Below are positions 55,348 through 63,993 of a stretch of DNA of 64,000 nucleotides, piece after piece. The notes below the pieces were generated by a model. The model was not told where the DNA came from and ran no database searches. It saw only the letters and a list, made by a program, of their open reading frames with translations. The position numbers and the translations under genes were made by a program. The stretch comes from Marasmitruncus massiliensis. GTDB taxonomy: Bacteria; Bacillota; Clostridia; Oscillospirales; Ruminococcaceae. The first letter of the stretch is position 1, and each line of letters begins with the position of its first letter. The stretch spans positions 18,712 through 82,711 of the forward strand of contig NZ_FYDE01000001.1 in assembly GCF_900186535.1 (NCBI RefSeq), written 5' to 3'.

Positions 55348-55518
55348 TTATTCCGGCTTAATGGTCTCAACGGGGCAATCGGCAGCGCAGGCGCCGCATT
55401 CGATGCAAACCGCAGGATCGATCTCATATTTGCCGTCGCCTTCAGAAATGGCGCCGACTGGACAGGTATCCTTGCAGTTTCCGCAAGAGATGCAGTCGTC
55501 ATGAATGACATATGCCAT
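55348..55518 (-). CDS. fdx: 2[4Fe-4S] ferredoxin
   Basis: This 56 aa clostridial-type ferredoxin carries electrons at low potential between fermentative oxidoreductases and hydrogenase or similar partners. Both cluster motifs are perfect: CISCGNCKDTCPVG and CIECGACAADCPVE. The start at 55518 has GGAGG upstream; the open frame back to 55644 is untranslated leader. Two 12 bp direct repeats lie about 60-90 bp upstream and may be regulatory. Confidence 0.95.
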   Translation of the reverse strand: MAYVIHDDCISCGNCKDTCPVGAISEGDGKYEIDPAVCIECGACAADCPVETIKPE

Positions 55519-55573
55519 AGGGAACACCTCCGTATTATATGTATTTACCCAGCCGTTATCAGGCGGCCAGGCT

Positions 55574-55606
55574 ATATCATATGCAGTCAGCTGCATATCA
55601 TATGCA
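55574..55606. promoter_or_regulatory. Direct repeat ATATCATATGCA x2 upstream of ferredoxin gene
   Basis: Two identical 12 bp copies (55574-55585 and 55595-55606) are 21 bp apart, two helical turns. TATGAT occurs within them on the minus strand. They look like activator sites or a duplicated promoter element. Confidence 0.45.
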
Positions 55607-55634
55607 AAGTAAAAAAAGCAGTATAAAACAGGAA

Positions 55635-55668
55635 ATGGTATCATAGCCGCTTGCGGTTATGATACCAT
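55635..55668 (-). terminator. Hairpin after ricT
   Basis: A 14 bp stem, ATGGTATCATAGCC against GGTTATGATACCAT with one G-T pair, lies 50 bp past the ricT stop. The T tract is weak, so termination is probable but not certain. Confidence 0.55.
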
Positions 55669-55718
55669 ATGTGACAAAAAAATACAAGATAAATTTGCTT
55701 TGCCGACGTTCGCCCGCG

Positions 55719-56573
55719 CTATTCGTTCTCCGCGTCCATCCCGGCCGGTTCTTCATAATTTTGGGTTTCGCGAAGGACCTTGACTTCCGACTTGTTATAA
55801 TACTTCGCGGCCGCCTGATCTTTTTCGGGAGCCACTTTCAGCATTCCCGTGAGAAGATTGACTTCGACCACCGTTCCCCGGCCGTCTTTGGTGCGCACAA
55901 ACGAGCCCTGTCTCGGTGTGGTGCGGAGCAGGTCCTCATAGGCTTCCTGCTCATATTTGAGGCAGCACATCAGCCTGCCGCAGGTGCCGGAAATTTTGGT
56001 GGGATTGAGGGACAGTCCCTGCTCTTTCGCCATTTTGATGGAGACCGGCTGAAACTCGCCCAAAAACGTGGAGCAGCAGAACGGACGTCCGCAGATACCA
56101 AGCCCGCCCAGCATTTTTGCCTCGTCACGTACGCCGATCTGGCGCAGCTCGATGCGGGTGCGGAAAACCGAAGCCAGATCCTTGACCAGCTCGCGGAAAT
56201 CGACCCGCCCGTCGGCGGTGAAATAGAACAGGATTTTATTATTGTCAAAGGTGAATTCCACATCCACCAGTTTCATACTCAGCTTGTGTTTCGCGATCTT
56301 TTCATTGCAGATGGCAATTGCCTGCTTTTCGCGCGCCGCGTTTTCCTCCACCTTTTTCAGGTCTTCGGCCGTGGCGATGCGCATCACTTTTTTCAGAGGC
56401 TTAACAATGCTTTCATCCTCCACCTGCCGGTTTGCCATGGCGACCTCGCCGCATTCCACCCCGCGGGTGGTTTCCACGATGACCTTTGCCCCCTTTTCCA
56501 CCTGCAGGGAATCAGGATCAAAGTAATACACTTTGCCCACGCTTTTGAATCGGACTCCTATGATTTCAGCCAT
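55719..56573 (-). CDS. ricT: PSP1-domain protein RicT (YaaT)
   Basis: This 284 aa protein is the RicT component of the Y-complex, which in Bacillus carries iron-sulfur clusters and modulates RNase Y. The Cys signature is visible: GICGRPFCCSTFLGEFQPVS, and CGRLMCCLKYEQEAYEDLL. The C-terminal tail is acidic. GGAGGAAC precedes the ATG. It follows holB by 44 bp, as in Bacillus (holB-yaaT). It probably acts in mRNA maturation here too, but the RicA and RicF partners are not in the window. Confidence 0.93.
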   Translation of the reverse strand: MAEIIGVRFKSVGKVYYFDPDSLQVEKGAKVIVETTRGVECGEVAMANRQVEDESIVKPLKKVMRIATAEDLKKVEENAAREKQAIAICNEKIAKHKLSMKLVDVEFTFDNNKILFYFTADGRVDFRELVKDLASVFRTRIELRQIGVRDEAKMLGGLGICGRPFCCSTFLGEFQPVSIKMAKEQGLSLNPTKISGTCGRLMCCLKYEQEAYEDLLRTTPRQGSFVRTKDGRGTVVEVNLLTGMLKVAPEKDQAAAKYYNKSEVKVLRETQNYEEPAGMDAENE

Positions 56574-56617
56574 CTTGTTCCTCCCTTGGTTTGTGTTTCC
56601 CGCGACGGGATTTTTTA

Positions 56618-57574
56618 TTAGGTAAGTATCCCCTTGACTTCCTCAACCATGCATCCGCAGAGCAGCGGGATGCTGACATTGCGCTCTGCGCGCAGCGCGG
56701 CCTGCGCGACGATGTCCGAAACCTGCAGCGCCTGCGTGGCGGTGATACGGTTGAGCAGGCGCGGGTCCGCCCCGCTATGGCTGTAATGCGCCGCGGAAAG
56801 CTTTGCAAACGCTTCACGAAGCAGGGTAAAAAGCTGCCGCAGCCCCTCCCTGTCCTTATCGTAGGCCGCCAGCACTTTCAGCGCCTGATAACGGTCACCA
56901 AACAGCAGCGTTTCCTGCAGCCTCCGGGTATCCGCCGCCGCCCGGGAGGGTTTTGCCGTGCCGAGCAGGTCAAGTGCCTGTCCGATATTTCCGCCCGCTC
57001 CGGCGGCCGCCGCTTCCCGTTCAGTTTCGGAATGCTCCGGCGCGAGCCGCGCGAGCGCTTCTGCGCACTGCTCCGCAGACGGCAGTTCCAGTTCCATGGA
57101 AACCACCCTCGAAAGGATGGTGGGGAGCATGCGCGACCGGTTTTCACACAGCAGGACGAACCGCACGTTTTCAGGCGGCTCCTCAATCAGTTTCAGCAGC
57201 GCGTTCTGCGCCGCGGCGTTCATTGTGTGGGCACGGTCGAGGATATAAACCTTGCAGCAGCCTTCGTTCGGCAGCACATAGGCGTCCTGTCTGAGCTGGC
57301 GCACCAGTTCAATCGGAAACTCCTTTTTCCCGTCCGGCACCGTATAAAAACGCACGTCCGGATGAATCCGCTTTTCCACCTTGACGCAGTGGGGGCAGAC
57401 ACCGCAGGGCTTCGGCTCCCCTTCGCACAGCGAAATCTGCGCAATCAGGCCGGCGGCGGTCTTTTTACCGATACCGGCAGGCCCCTCCAGCAGGATCGCA
57501 TGCGGCAAACGCCCGCCAGCGCTGAGGTTGGCGAGCGTACCGGTGACTCTTCGGTTATAGTCGAACTGAATCAT
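56618..57574 (-). CDS. holB: DNA polymerase III subunit delta'
   Basis: This 318 aa AAA+ clamp-loader subunit helps place the sliding clamp at replication primers. Walker A-like EGPAGIGKKTAAGLIAQ, the zinc-binding Cys set CGVCPHCVKVE, sensor region LIEEPPENVRFVLLCENRSR and arginine-finger segment ILSRVVSMELE are all present. The start overlaps the darA stop (TAATG), so they are translationally coupled. The order darA-holB-ricT is conserved in Firmicutes. Confidence 0.94.
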   Translation of the reverse strand: MIQFDYNRRVTGTLANLSAGGRLPHAILLEGPAGIGKKTAAGLIAQISLCEGEPKPCGVCPHCVKVEKRIHPDVRFYTVPDGKKEFPIELVRQLRQDAYVLPNEGCCKVYILDRAHTMNAAAQNALLKLIEEPPENVRFVLLCENRSRMLPTILSRVVSMELELPSAEQCAEALARLAPEHSETEREAAAAGAGGNIGQALDLLGTAKPSRAAADTRRLQETLLFGDRYQALKVLAAYDKDREGLRQLFTLLREAFAKLSAAHYSHSGADPRLLNRITATQALQVSDIVAQAALRAERNVSIPLLCGCMVEEVKGILT

Positions 57575-57897
57575 TAAAGCTTTTCAAACCGTTCCACATT
57601 CATTACAAAGACGGTTGCGCCCCCCACCTGCACCTCCACGGGGAAGGAGGTATACATCCCGACCCCGTAAGACGCCGACGACGGAACCATCTGGGTACGT
57701 TTTTTTGAATATTTTCCGATGATGTCAATGACTTCTTCCACCTTGTCATCATCGGTTCCGATGATAAATGTCGTATTGCCCGCCATCAGGAAGCCGCCGG
57801 TAGTCGCCAGTTTTGTGACGGAAAATTTGGATTTGGTCAGTTCTTTGGAAACCTTGGAACTGTCGTCATTTGACACGATTGCAAAGATGAGTTTCAT
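57574..57897 (-). CDS. darA: Cyclic-di-AMP receptor protein DarA (PII-like)
   Basis: This 107 aa PII-fold protein (YaaQ) binds c-di-AMP as a trimer. Conserved stretches are FAIVSNDDSSKVSKELTKSK, TKLATTGGFLMAGNTTFIIG, and GGATVFVMNVERFEKL. The full length is about that of DarA. GGGAGGG precedes the ATG. In Bacillus tmk lies upstream; here a decarboxylase gene does. Its target in the cell is still unknown. Two TrkA-type proteins at 50386-51712 could be other c-di-AMP targets. Confidence 0.94.
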   Translation of the reverse strand: MKLIFAIVSNDDSSKVSKELTKSKFSVTKLATTGGFLMAGNTTFIIGTDDDKVEEVIDIIGKYSKKRTQMVPSSASYGVGMYTSFPVEVQVGGATVFVMNVERFEKL

Positions 57898-57998
57898 AAG
57901 CAGCCCTCCCTATGCTTTTCGTTAAGCCCATTTTACCACATCGGGCGGAAAAATTCCATAGTTTTTTGTTGGATTCTCTGTCGATGCGGAATTTCTGT

Positions 57999-59345
57999 TT
58001 ACGCCATGACGCTGACTTCCCCGATTCCGTACGTTTTGAGCGCGGCGGCGGTCTCCTCGTCGATGCGCTCGCCGGGCATAACCACCGGAATTCCCGGTGG
58101 ACAGGGCGAAACTTCCCCCGCCGCAATTTTCCCGACGGAGTTTTCCACATCGACGGTGAATTGTGTGGAAAACGCGGCTTCGCGCACCTCTGCCGCCTTT
58201 ACGGGCCGAGGCAGAAGGACCGTCTGCGGAGCAGACCGCTCCTTTGGTTCAAACGCCGTAATGGCCTCCGCCAGCCGCTGATAATCCTCTTCGCGGTTCC
58301 GGCCGTTCGCCATCAGCACACAGGCCGTCCCGCTGATATATTCCGGCTCGATGCCGTGTCCGCGCAGGTACGTCCCAAACGAACCGCCGTCCCAGCCCGC
58401 CGCCGCGAACCCCAGCGTCAGCTTGGCGGGGTCGTGCATGCCTTCCGGCAGGGCAAACCCTTTTGTCCTTGCCGCCGCCGACAGTTCTTCCAATCGGCGG
58501 GCGGTATGGGAAAATCCGGCCTTTGCGCCGCTCAGCGCATATTGCAGGGCCGTCTCGCAGGAAAGCAGAATGGGATAACTCGGGCTGGTCGAACCGAACA
58601 TCGACATCAGGCGTTTCGCGTCCTCCGCATAGCGGCTGTCACCGATATGCAGCAGCGCCGCCCCGGTCATGGCGGGCATGGTCTTGTGCAGGCTGTCCGC
58701 GCACATGGCCGCGCCGCAGTCGATCGGATGCGGCGAATCGTACCGCTCCGGCAGAAATTTCAAATGCGCGCCGTGGGCGTTGTCCACCAGCAGGGGAACG
58801 TCGAACGCACGGCAGATTTCAGCTATGGCCGGAAGATCGCTCATCACGCCGAAATAATCGGGCGAAGTGAGATAGACCGCAGAGGCATCGGAATGTTCCA
58901 GCAGCGCGGCACGCACCGCACTGGCCGTATAGCGCCCCTGATACCACTCGCCTGCGCTTCCGTCCGGATAAATCCATACCGGGTCAAGCCCGAGCAGCGC
59001 CATTGCGTTGATCGCGCTGCGGTGGAGATTGCGTCCCGCAATTAATTTTCTTCCGGTGCCGCAGGTAAGCGCCAGCATCGTCTGGATGCAGAGGGTCGCG
59101 CCGCCGGCGGAAAGCAGGGTACGCTTTGCGCCATAGGCATCGGCAAATGCCTCCTCCAGCCGAAGCAGGGGCCCCCGCGCATGGAACAGGCTGTCCGCGC
59201 CCTCCACCTCCGTGATGTCATAGGGCAGCAGTCCGGCAAATTCCTGCTCCCCGATTCCTTTATGGCCCGGCATGTGAAACCTTGCGGCGTCTCTTTCTAT
59301 ATACGTGCGCACCGCATCGCGCAGGGGGGTCTTGCTGTCTGTCAT
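57999..59345 (-). CDS. Orn/Lys/Arg decarboxylase family PLP enzyme
   Basis: This 448 aa PLP enzyme decarboxylates a basic amino acid (arginine, lysine or ornithine) to make polyamines. The N-terminal RFHMPGHKGIGEQEFAGLLP is a hallmark of the family. The cofactor Lys is in ADSLHKTMPAMTGAALL and the PLP phosphate site in LLSAGGATLCIQTML. It lacks the long N-terminal wing of inducible E. coli enzymes, like YaaO or SpeA of Bacillus. It starts 4 bp after the femX-like gene. Which amino acid is used cannot be read with confidence. Confidence 0.92.
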   Translation of the reverse strand: MTDSKTPLRDAVRTYIERDAARFHMPGHKGIGEQEFAGLLPYDITEVEGADSLFHARGPLLRLEEAFADAYGAKRTLLSAGGATLCIQTMLALTCGTGRKLIAGRNLHRSAINAMALLGLDPVWIYPDGSAGEWYQGRYTASAVRAALLEHSDASAVYLTSPDYFGVMSDLPAIAEICRAFDVPLLVDNAHGAHLKFLPERYDSPHPIDCGAAMCADSLHKTMPAMTGAALLHIGDSRYAEDAKRLMSMFGSTSPSYPILLSCETALQYALSGAKAGFSHTARRLEELSAAARTKGFALPEGMHDPAKLTLGFAAAGWDGGSFGTYLRGHGIEPEYISGTACVLMANGRNREEDYQRLAEAITAFEPKERSAPQTVLLPRPVKAAEVREAAFSTQFTVDVENSVGKIAAGEVSPCPPGIPVVMPGERIDEETAAALKTYGIGEVSVMA

Positions 59346-59349
59346 TCAT

Positions 59350-60402
59350 TCAGCTCCGTCTCAGTTTCTTTTTAATGCCGCTTAATCTCCCGTTCAGGGA
59401 TATCGCCCGTTTCACCATCTTGGCTTTCATCGGCTGGTATACATAGTCGAATTCGCCCGCAAGCTCGTCAATCTGACCGTTAAAGCCGCGCTTGAACTGG
59501 TACAGCCCGTACATGTGGCTGCCCTCTTCCAGATTTCCGGAGATGCCCTGAAAATCGTAGACATCCGCCTTTGTCTCCACTGCCCAGCGGATCATTTCCC
59601 ACTGCATGAGATAGTTCGGCATGACATCGCGGTGAACGTTGTCCGAAGCGCCGTAGACATAGCAGACCTTGCCTGCATAGTTGGTGGTAATCGCGCCGCA
59701 GACCGGCTGGCTCCCATAAAATCCCATGTAAAGCCGGACATGCTCGCCAAGCGCTTCCAGCATCCGCTCAAAATATTCCTTCGGACGAGTATTAAAGCCA
59801 TCGCGTTCACCGGTGGTTTTCATAATCCGCTCGAATTCACCTAAATATTCGGGGCCAACCGGGCGCACCTCCACGCCGCTGCGCATCGCGATGCGCACCT
59901 TGCGCCGCGTTCCCTGCGTCAGGTTGGCAAGCAGCTCCTCTTCGCCCCTGCCGTTTAAATACAGCCGGTAGTTGAACCGCGCCTGAATCCCCTCGAAGCC
60001 GTCGGGGCCATAGCTCTGCGTAAATCCCATGCTGTCCGCAATTTTGATGAAATCGGTATCGGACATCAGCACATCAGGGTCCATTTTAAACGTGTGGGCG
60101 TTATATTTTTTCGCCAGTTCATCCACACCCAGCTTGAGGTCGGCAAGCACTGCCATGTCATGCAGATCGCAGACCGGGCCGCGCGGCGCGTATAAAAAAG
60201 CGGTGCCGACCAGCGGAACCGGCTGGATCAGGACGGAAATGCCGCCCACAATTTTCCCGTTCTGGTCGCGCGATACAACAGCCTCAAAGCCCCAGTTGTT
60301 TTTCACCTTCTGCCAGTTGACGCTCTGGGTAAAACAGCCCTGCGGATGGCTGAGCACAAATAGTTCATATTCGCCATATTTATCGGGTGTCAGAATTTCC
60401 AA
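59350..60402 (-). CDS. FemAB/FemX-family peptidoglycan bridge aminoacyltransferase
   Basis: This 350 aa protein has two GNAT-like domains, as in FemX/FmhB. It adds an amino acid from aminoacyl-tRNA to the lipid II stem peptide. Landmarks are FTQSVNWQKVKNNWGFEAVV in the first domain, RRKVRIAMRSGVEVRPVG in the middle, and YDFQGISGNLEEGSHMYGLYQFKRGF near the end, of which residues such as FKRGF are conserved. The start is a TTG at 60402 with AAGGAG 8 bp upstream. It lies 63 bp after a QueG-like gene with a terminator between. Confidence 0.9.
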   Translation of the reverse strand: MEILTPDKYGEYELFVLSHPQGCFTQSVNWQKVKNNWGFEAVVSRDQNGKIVGGISVLIQPVPLVGTAFLYAPRGPVCDLHDMAVLADLKLGVDELAKKYNAHTFKMDPDVLMSDTDFIKIADSMGFTQSYGPDGFEGIQARFNYRLYLNGRGEEELLANLTQGTRRKVRIAMRSGVEVRPVGPEYLGEFERIMKTTGERDGFNTRPKEYFERMLEALGEHVRLYMGFYGSQPVCGAITTNYAGKVCYVYGASDNVHRDVMPNYLMQWEMIRWAVETKADVYDFQGISGNLEEGSHMYGLYQFKRGFNGQIDELAGEFDYVYQPMKAKMVKRAISLNGRLSGIKKKLRRS

Positions 60403-60429
60403 ATCAATCGCTCCTTGCCCTGTCTGTCA

Positions 60430-60455
60430 GAAAAATCGGCGGCGTAACCGCCCGC
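60430..60455 (-). terminator. Terminator between QueG-like and FemX-like genes
   Basis: On the minus strand GGCGG-TTACG-CCGCC is followed by GATTTTTCT. The stem lies within the 63 bp gap. Confidence 0.6.
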
Positions 60456-60465
60456 CTTTTCGATA

Positions 60466-61278
60466 TTATAGCACTTTTTTGCGGGAAATGATATCCAGAT
60501 TCCGCAGCAGCACATTTTTCCCGCGCCATCCATACGCTTTCGAGTCGCAGAGTTTTCCAACATTATCCTGCCCGACCATCGGCTGGATATCCCGGTAGAA
60601 TTCCTTCACGGCCGAGCGATGGGCATGGCGGTTGACCGGGCAGGCATCTGTACAGCGATCACAGCCCCAGACAAACCCGCCTTTTTGAATCTGTTCTTCC
60701 TCCCATGGGGTCAGCGTGCCTTTCTTCTGCGTAATGTGGGAACGGCAAAGTTCCTTTTGGAACCCGTCCGTCCGCAGCGCCCCGGTCGGGCAGACGGCGA
60801 CACATTTTCCACAATGAGTGCATAGTCCCGTGGAAAACTTTTCGGCTTTCGGCAGGGAAAGCGTTGTCACAAGTTCCCCGATAAAGCAGTAGCTGCCGTA
60901 AACCGGATTCAGCAGCTGTCCGTTCATTCCGATTTCGCCAAGCCCTGCAAGGCAGGCCGCCCGCACTTCGGCGACAGGGGAACTATCAATAAATTGTATA
61001 AATTGTTCGTCTTTATACAGATTTCTGAGCTTTTCCGCCAGATTATCCAGCTTATTCCGAATTACAACATGATAATCGTCCACAATCGCATAGCGAGATA
61101 TATTCCGTTCGGTATATTCTCCAACATAATATCCGAACAGCAGTACAATTACGCTGGCGGCGCTGTCCGGGATCCGGCTTTTCGCACGCACCGGGAGCAG
61201 CGGCAGGACATCCGCAAACGCGCAGATCCCCCACTGGTCAATCCCTTCTTCCATGAACAGCCGTTCCAGTTTTCCCAC
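60466..61278 (-). CDS. Epoxyqueuosine reductase (QueG)-like 4Fe-4S protein, short form
   Basis: This protein of about 270 aa has a C-terminal double [4Fe-4S] domain: CTHCGKCVAVCPTGAL and CDRCTDACPVNRHAH. The middle CLAGLGEIGMNGQLLNPVYG resembles the catalytic region of QueG, which reduces epoxyqueuosine in tRNA using B12. The full-length enzyme has about 380 residues with HEAT repeats at the end; this one stops after the iron-sulfur domain, so it is a short relative and may have another substrate. The start is a GTG at 61278 with AGGGGAG upstream; an ATG at 61344 is possible but lacks a ribosome site. Confidence 0.78.
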   Translation of the reverse strand: MGKLERLFMEEGIDQWGICAFADVLPLLPVRAKSRIPDSAASVIVLLFGYYVGEYTERNISRYAIVDDYHVVIRNKLDNLAEKLRNLYKDEQFIQFIDSSPVAEVRAACLAGLGEIGMNGQLLNPVYGSYCFIGELVTTLSLPKAEKFSTGLCTHCGKCVAVCPTGALRTDGFQKELCRSHITQKKGTLTPWEEEQIQKGGFVWGCDRCTDACPVNRHAHRSAVKEFYRDIQPMVGQDNVGKLCDSKAYGWRGKNVLLRNLDIISRKKVL

Positions 61279-61386
61279 TATGCTCCCCTCCCCTGCCGCA
61301 CGGCACATCGGGCAGTATGCCCAGCAATACACTTTCGTAGACATTCAGCCTATCATGTTTTGCCGTTTCGCGCAAGCCGGTACAGC

Positions 61387-61415
61387 AAAAAGCCCCGCCA
61401 TGCGCGGGGCTTTTT
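61387..61415 (-). terminator. Terminator of nrdJ
   Basis: AAAAAGCCCCGC/GCGGGGCTTTTT is a perfect 12 bp stem with T tracts on both strands, 15 bp past the nrdJ stop. Confidence 0.88.
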
Positions 61416-61429
61416 CATTTTAACCGGTT

Positions 61430-63679
61430 TTAGTTGCATTTAGAGTAGCCGCAGGAACGGCAGCTGACACAGCCGCCCTCGTGTTCCATCGGGCTCCCGC
61501 ATTCCGGGCAGAATTTATCGGGCAGCTTCTCGGTTTCTTCTTCCTGATGATGGGCCGCTTTTGTTTCGGCGGGCCGCACCGGCGCTTTCTGCGCTTCAAT
61601 CATATCCGAAGTCTTTTTAATCACCCTCGCAATGGCGTCCGGGCAGGAGGTGCATTTCATTCCCGTGTGCCGGATGGTGGAGGGGCAGCGGATGCCGCGA
61701 AGCTGTTCAAGGAGCTCGTCCTTGCTGACTCCGGAACGAAGCGCGATGGATACCAGACGCGCGGTTGCTTCCGACTGGGAGGGGCATCCCCCCGCCTTTC
61801 CGGTGGAGGTAAATACTTCACAGATGCCGTTTTCGTCATAATTCACGGTAACGTAAAGGTTGCCGCACCCGATTTTCATGCGCTCGGTAATCCCGCAGGT
61901 GACATCCGGACGTGGACGGGGTTTGATGCTTCCGTAGTCAGGGGCGCTTTCCGCGGAGGCGCCTTCCTTTTTCACCGAGCCTATATTGAGCACCTGCTCC
62001 GCGCGGCTGCCGTCGCGGTAGATGGTAACGCCCTTGCAGTCAAGCTGGTAGGCCAGCATATAGACCTCCTGCACATCCTCTACCGTCGCGTCATGGGAGA
62101 AGTTGACAGTCTTGGAAACCGCATTGTCGGTATATTTCTGGAACGCCGCCTGCATCTTGACATGGTAAAGTGGGCTGACATCGTGCGCACAGACAAATAT
62201 CCGGCGGATGTCTTCGGGCAGCTCCATGATATGCGTGAGTGTGCCTTCCTGCGCAATGCGCTTCATCAAGTCGTCACTGTAAAGCCCGCGGTCGATCAGC
62301 ACCTTTTTCAGCGTCGGGCTGACCTCGATCATTTCGGTGCCGTCCATGACATTGCGGATGAACACATAGGCGAATACTGGTTCTACGCCGGAGGAACAGC
62401 CCGCGATGATCGATAGCGTGCCTGTTGGTGCAATGGTTGTAATGGTCGCGTTGCGAAGCGGCGGGCCGCCCGCAAACACACTTTCTTCAAACAGCGGGAA
62501 CGCGCCGCGTTCCTTCGCCAGTTCGACAGATTTCGCACGTCCGGCCTCCGTAATGTACTTCATTACCCGGCCCGCGAGCTCGACCGCTTCGTCGGAATCA
62601 TAGGGAATTCCCATCAGCCCCAGCATATCTGCCCAACCCATGACTCCCAGCCCGATTTTGCGGGTCTGCTTGGTGGTAAAATCAATTTCCGGCAGCGGAT
62701 ATTTGTTGACGTCGATGACATTATCAAGAAAATGGGCTGCCTTCTGCACGGTATCTTTCAATTTCGCATAATCAAGCTCCATGCTTCCGTCCTTTTCCGT
62801 AAGCATGTTCACAAGATTGATCGAGCCAAGATTGCAGGATTCGTAAGGAAGCAGGGGCTGTTCCCCGCAGGGGTTGGTGCTTTCAATCTCACCCTGTTTT
62901 GGGACGACATTATCGCGGTTCAGCCGGTCAAGAAAGATGATTCCAGGTTCCCCGTTCCGCCACGCGCTCTCGACGATTTTAGTAAATACCTCACGGGCGT
63001 CAAGTTCGCCGACAGCGGTTTTACTTTTCGGGTCAATCAGCTTATAACGGTTATTATGCTGCACCGCATGCATAAATTCTTCGGTGATGCCGACCGAAAT
63101 GTTAAAATTAGTGATATCCGCGTTGTCTTTTTTGCAGTCGATGAATTGCAGGATATCCGGATGGTCGATACGCAGGATCCCCATATTCGCGCCGCGGCGG
63201 GTTCCGCCCTGTTTCACTGCCTCCGTTGCCATATTGAACACCCGCATGAAGCTGACCGGTCCGCTGGCGACACCGCCCGTTGTACGGACGGTAGAACCGC
63301 TTGCACGCAGCCGGGAAAAAGAAAATCCTGTACCGCCGCCGGATTTATGGATCAGCGCGGCCTGCTTGATCGCTTCGAAAATTTCTTCCATAGAGTCGCC
63401 GACCGGCAGGACAAAGCAGGCAGAAAGCTGCCCGAGCTCTTTTCCCGCATTCATCAGCGTAGGGGAATTCGGCAAAAATTCAAGATTGGTCATCATGTCG
63501 TAAAACTGCTTTGCGACAGCGGCAGTATCCGCATTCGGGTCGTGTATCAGGTCTGCCTGCGCAATTGCGTTGGCTACCCGCATAAACATCTGATCCACCG
63601 TTTCAATGTTTTTTCCGGTTTGATCTTTCATCAAATACCGCTTTTCCAAAACAGTCAGCGCATTCTTTCCAATCTTCAT
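61430..63679 (-). CDS. nrdJ: Adenosylcobalamin-dependent ribonucleotide reductase (class II)
   Basis: This 749 aa enzyme makes deoxyribonucleotides with adenosylcobalamin as radical source. Active-site residues are visible: the first redox Cys in QLSACFVLPVGDSMEEIF, the radical Cys and Glu in ESTNPCGEQPLLPYESCNLG, and the phosphate loop TIAPTGTLSIIAGCSSGVEP. The C-terminal tail has CPSTIRHTGMKCTSCPDA and a zinc ribbon (CPECGSP, CVSCRSCGYSKC), as in other long NrdJ proteins. AAAGGAC precedes the ATG. Two NrdR-like boxes lie in its promoter region, so repression by NrdR is likely. Confidence 0.95.
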   Translation of the reverse strand: MKIGKNALTVLEKRYLMKDQTGKNIETVDQMFMRVANAIAQADLIHDPNADTAAVAKQFYDMMTNLEFLPNSPTLMNAGKELGQLSACFVLPVGDSMEEIFEAIKQAALIHKSGGGTGFSFSRLRASGSTVRTTGGVASGPVSFMRVFNMATEAVKQGGTRRGANMGILRIDHPDILQFIDCKKDNADITNFNISVGITEEFMHAVQHNNRYKLIDPKSKTAVGELDAREVFTKIVESAWRNGEPGIIFLDRLNRDNVVPKQGEIESTNPCGEQPLLPYESCNLGSINLVNMLTEKDGSMELDYAKLKDTVQKAAHFLDNVIDVNKYPLPEIDFTTKQTRKIGLGVMGWADMLGLMGIPYDSDEAVELAGRVMKYITEAGRAKSVELAKERGAFPLFEESVFAGGPPLRNATITTIAPTGTLSIIAGCSSGVEPVFAYVFIRNVMDGTEMIEVSPTLKKVLIDRGLYSDDLMKRIAQEGTLTHIMELPEDIRRIFVCAHDVSPLYHVKMQAAFQKYTDNAVSKTVNFSHDATVEDVQEVYMLAYQLDCKGVTIYRDGSRAEQVLNIGSVKKEGASAESAPDYGSIKPRPRPDVTCGITERMKIGCGNLYVTVNYDENGICEVFTSTGKAGGCPSQSEATARLVSIALRSGVSKDELLEQLRGIRCPSTIRHTGMKCTSCPDAIARVIKKTSDMIEAQKAPVRPAETKAAHHQEEETEKLPDKFCPECGSPMEHEGGCVSCRSCGYSKCN

Positions 63680-63695
63680 ACTTCAACGTCCTTTT

Positions 63696-63709
63696 ACACA
63701 ATATTGTGT
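63696..63709. promoter_or_regulatory. NrdR-like box 1
   Basis: ACACAATATTGTGT is a perfect 14 bp palindrome matching the arms of the NrdR box consensus (acaCwAtATaTwGtgt) but two bases shorter in the centre. It lies 17 bp before the nrdJ start codon. Confidence 0.65.
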
Positions 63710-63723
63710 CATTTTACAACATC

Positions 63724-63739
63724 ACACCATATATTGTGG
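63724..63739. promoter_or_regulatory. NrdR-like box 2
   Basis: ACACCATATATTGTGG matches 14 of 16 positions of the NrdR box consensus. Its centre is 29 bp from that of box 1. Paired boxes are typical of NrdR control. Confidence 0.7.
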
Positions 63740-63750
63740 TGCTAAAAATC

Positions 63751-63779
63751 ATTTTATCACGAAATTCCGAATTATGCAA
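63751..63779 (-). promoter_or_regulatory. Promoter of nrdJ
   Basis: On the minus strand TTGCAT (63779-63774) and TAAAAT (63756-63751) are spaced by 17 bp. Box 2 begins 12 bp downstream, at the expected start of transcription. Confidence 0.6.
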
Positions 63780-63840
63780 CGTCGACGTCCCAATATTTGC
63801 CTGTCATTTGTAACAAATTTTCATATAAAAAACTAATAAA

Positions 63841-63873
63841 AAAAGATCCATTCATATTATGAATGGATCTTTT
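63841..63873 (-). terminator. Terminator of the rRNA operon
   Basis: AAAAGATCCATTCAT-ATT-ATGAATGGATCTTTT is a perfect 15 bp stem with an A-run on the plus strand, hence a T-run on the minus strand. It directly follows the 5S rRNA gene. Confidence 0.88.
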
Positions 63874-63876
63874 AGA

Positions 63877-63993
63877 GCTGGCAAAGACCTATTTTCCCAG
63901 GCAGCTTCCCGCCAAGTATCATCGGCACTGCTGAGCTTAACTACTGTGTTCGGAATGGGAACAGGTGGGACCTCAGCGTAATAAACACCAGCC
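63877..63993 (-). rRNA. rrf: 5S ribosomal RNA
   Basis: The minus strand reads GGCTGGTGTTTATTACGCTG at the 5' end and contains the conserved 5S core CCCATTCCGAACACAGTAGT and CCGATGATACTTGG, ending with CTTTGCCAGC that pairs with the start. The length of about 117 nt is normal. It is probably the last gene of an rRNA operon entering the window from the right; 23S would lie beyond 64000. Confidence 0.95.
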
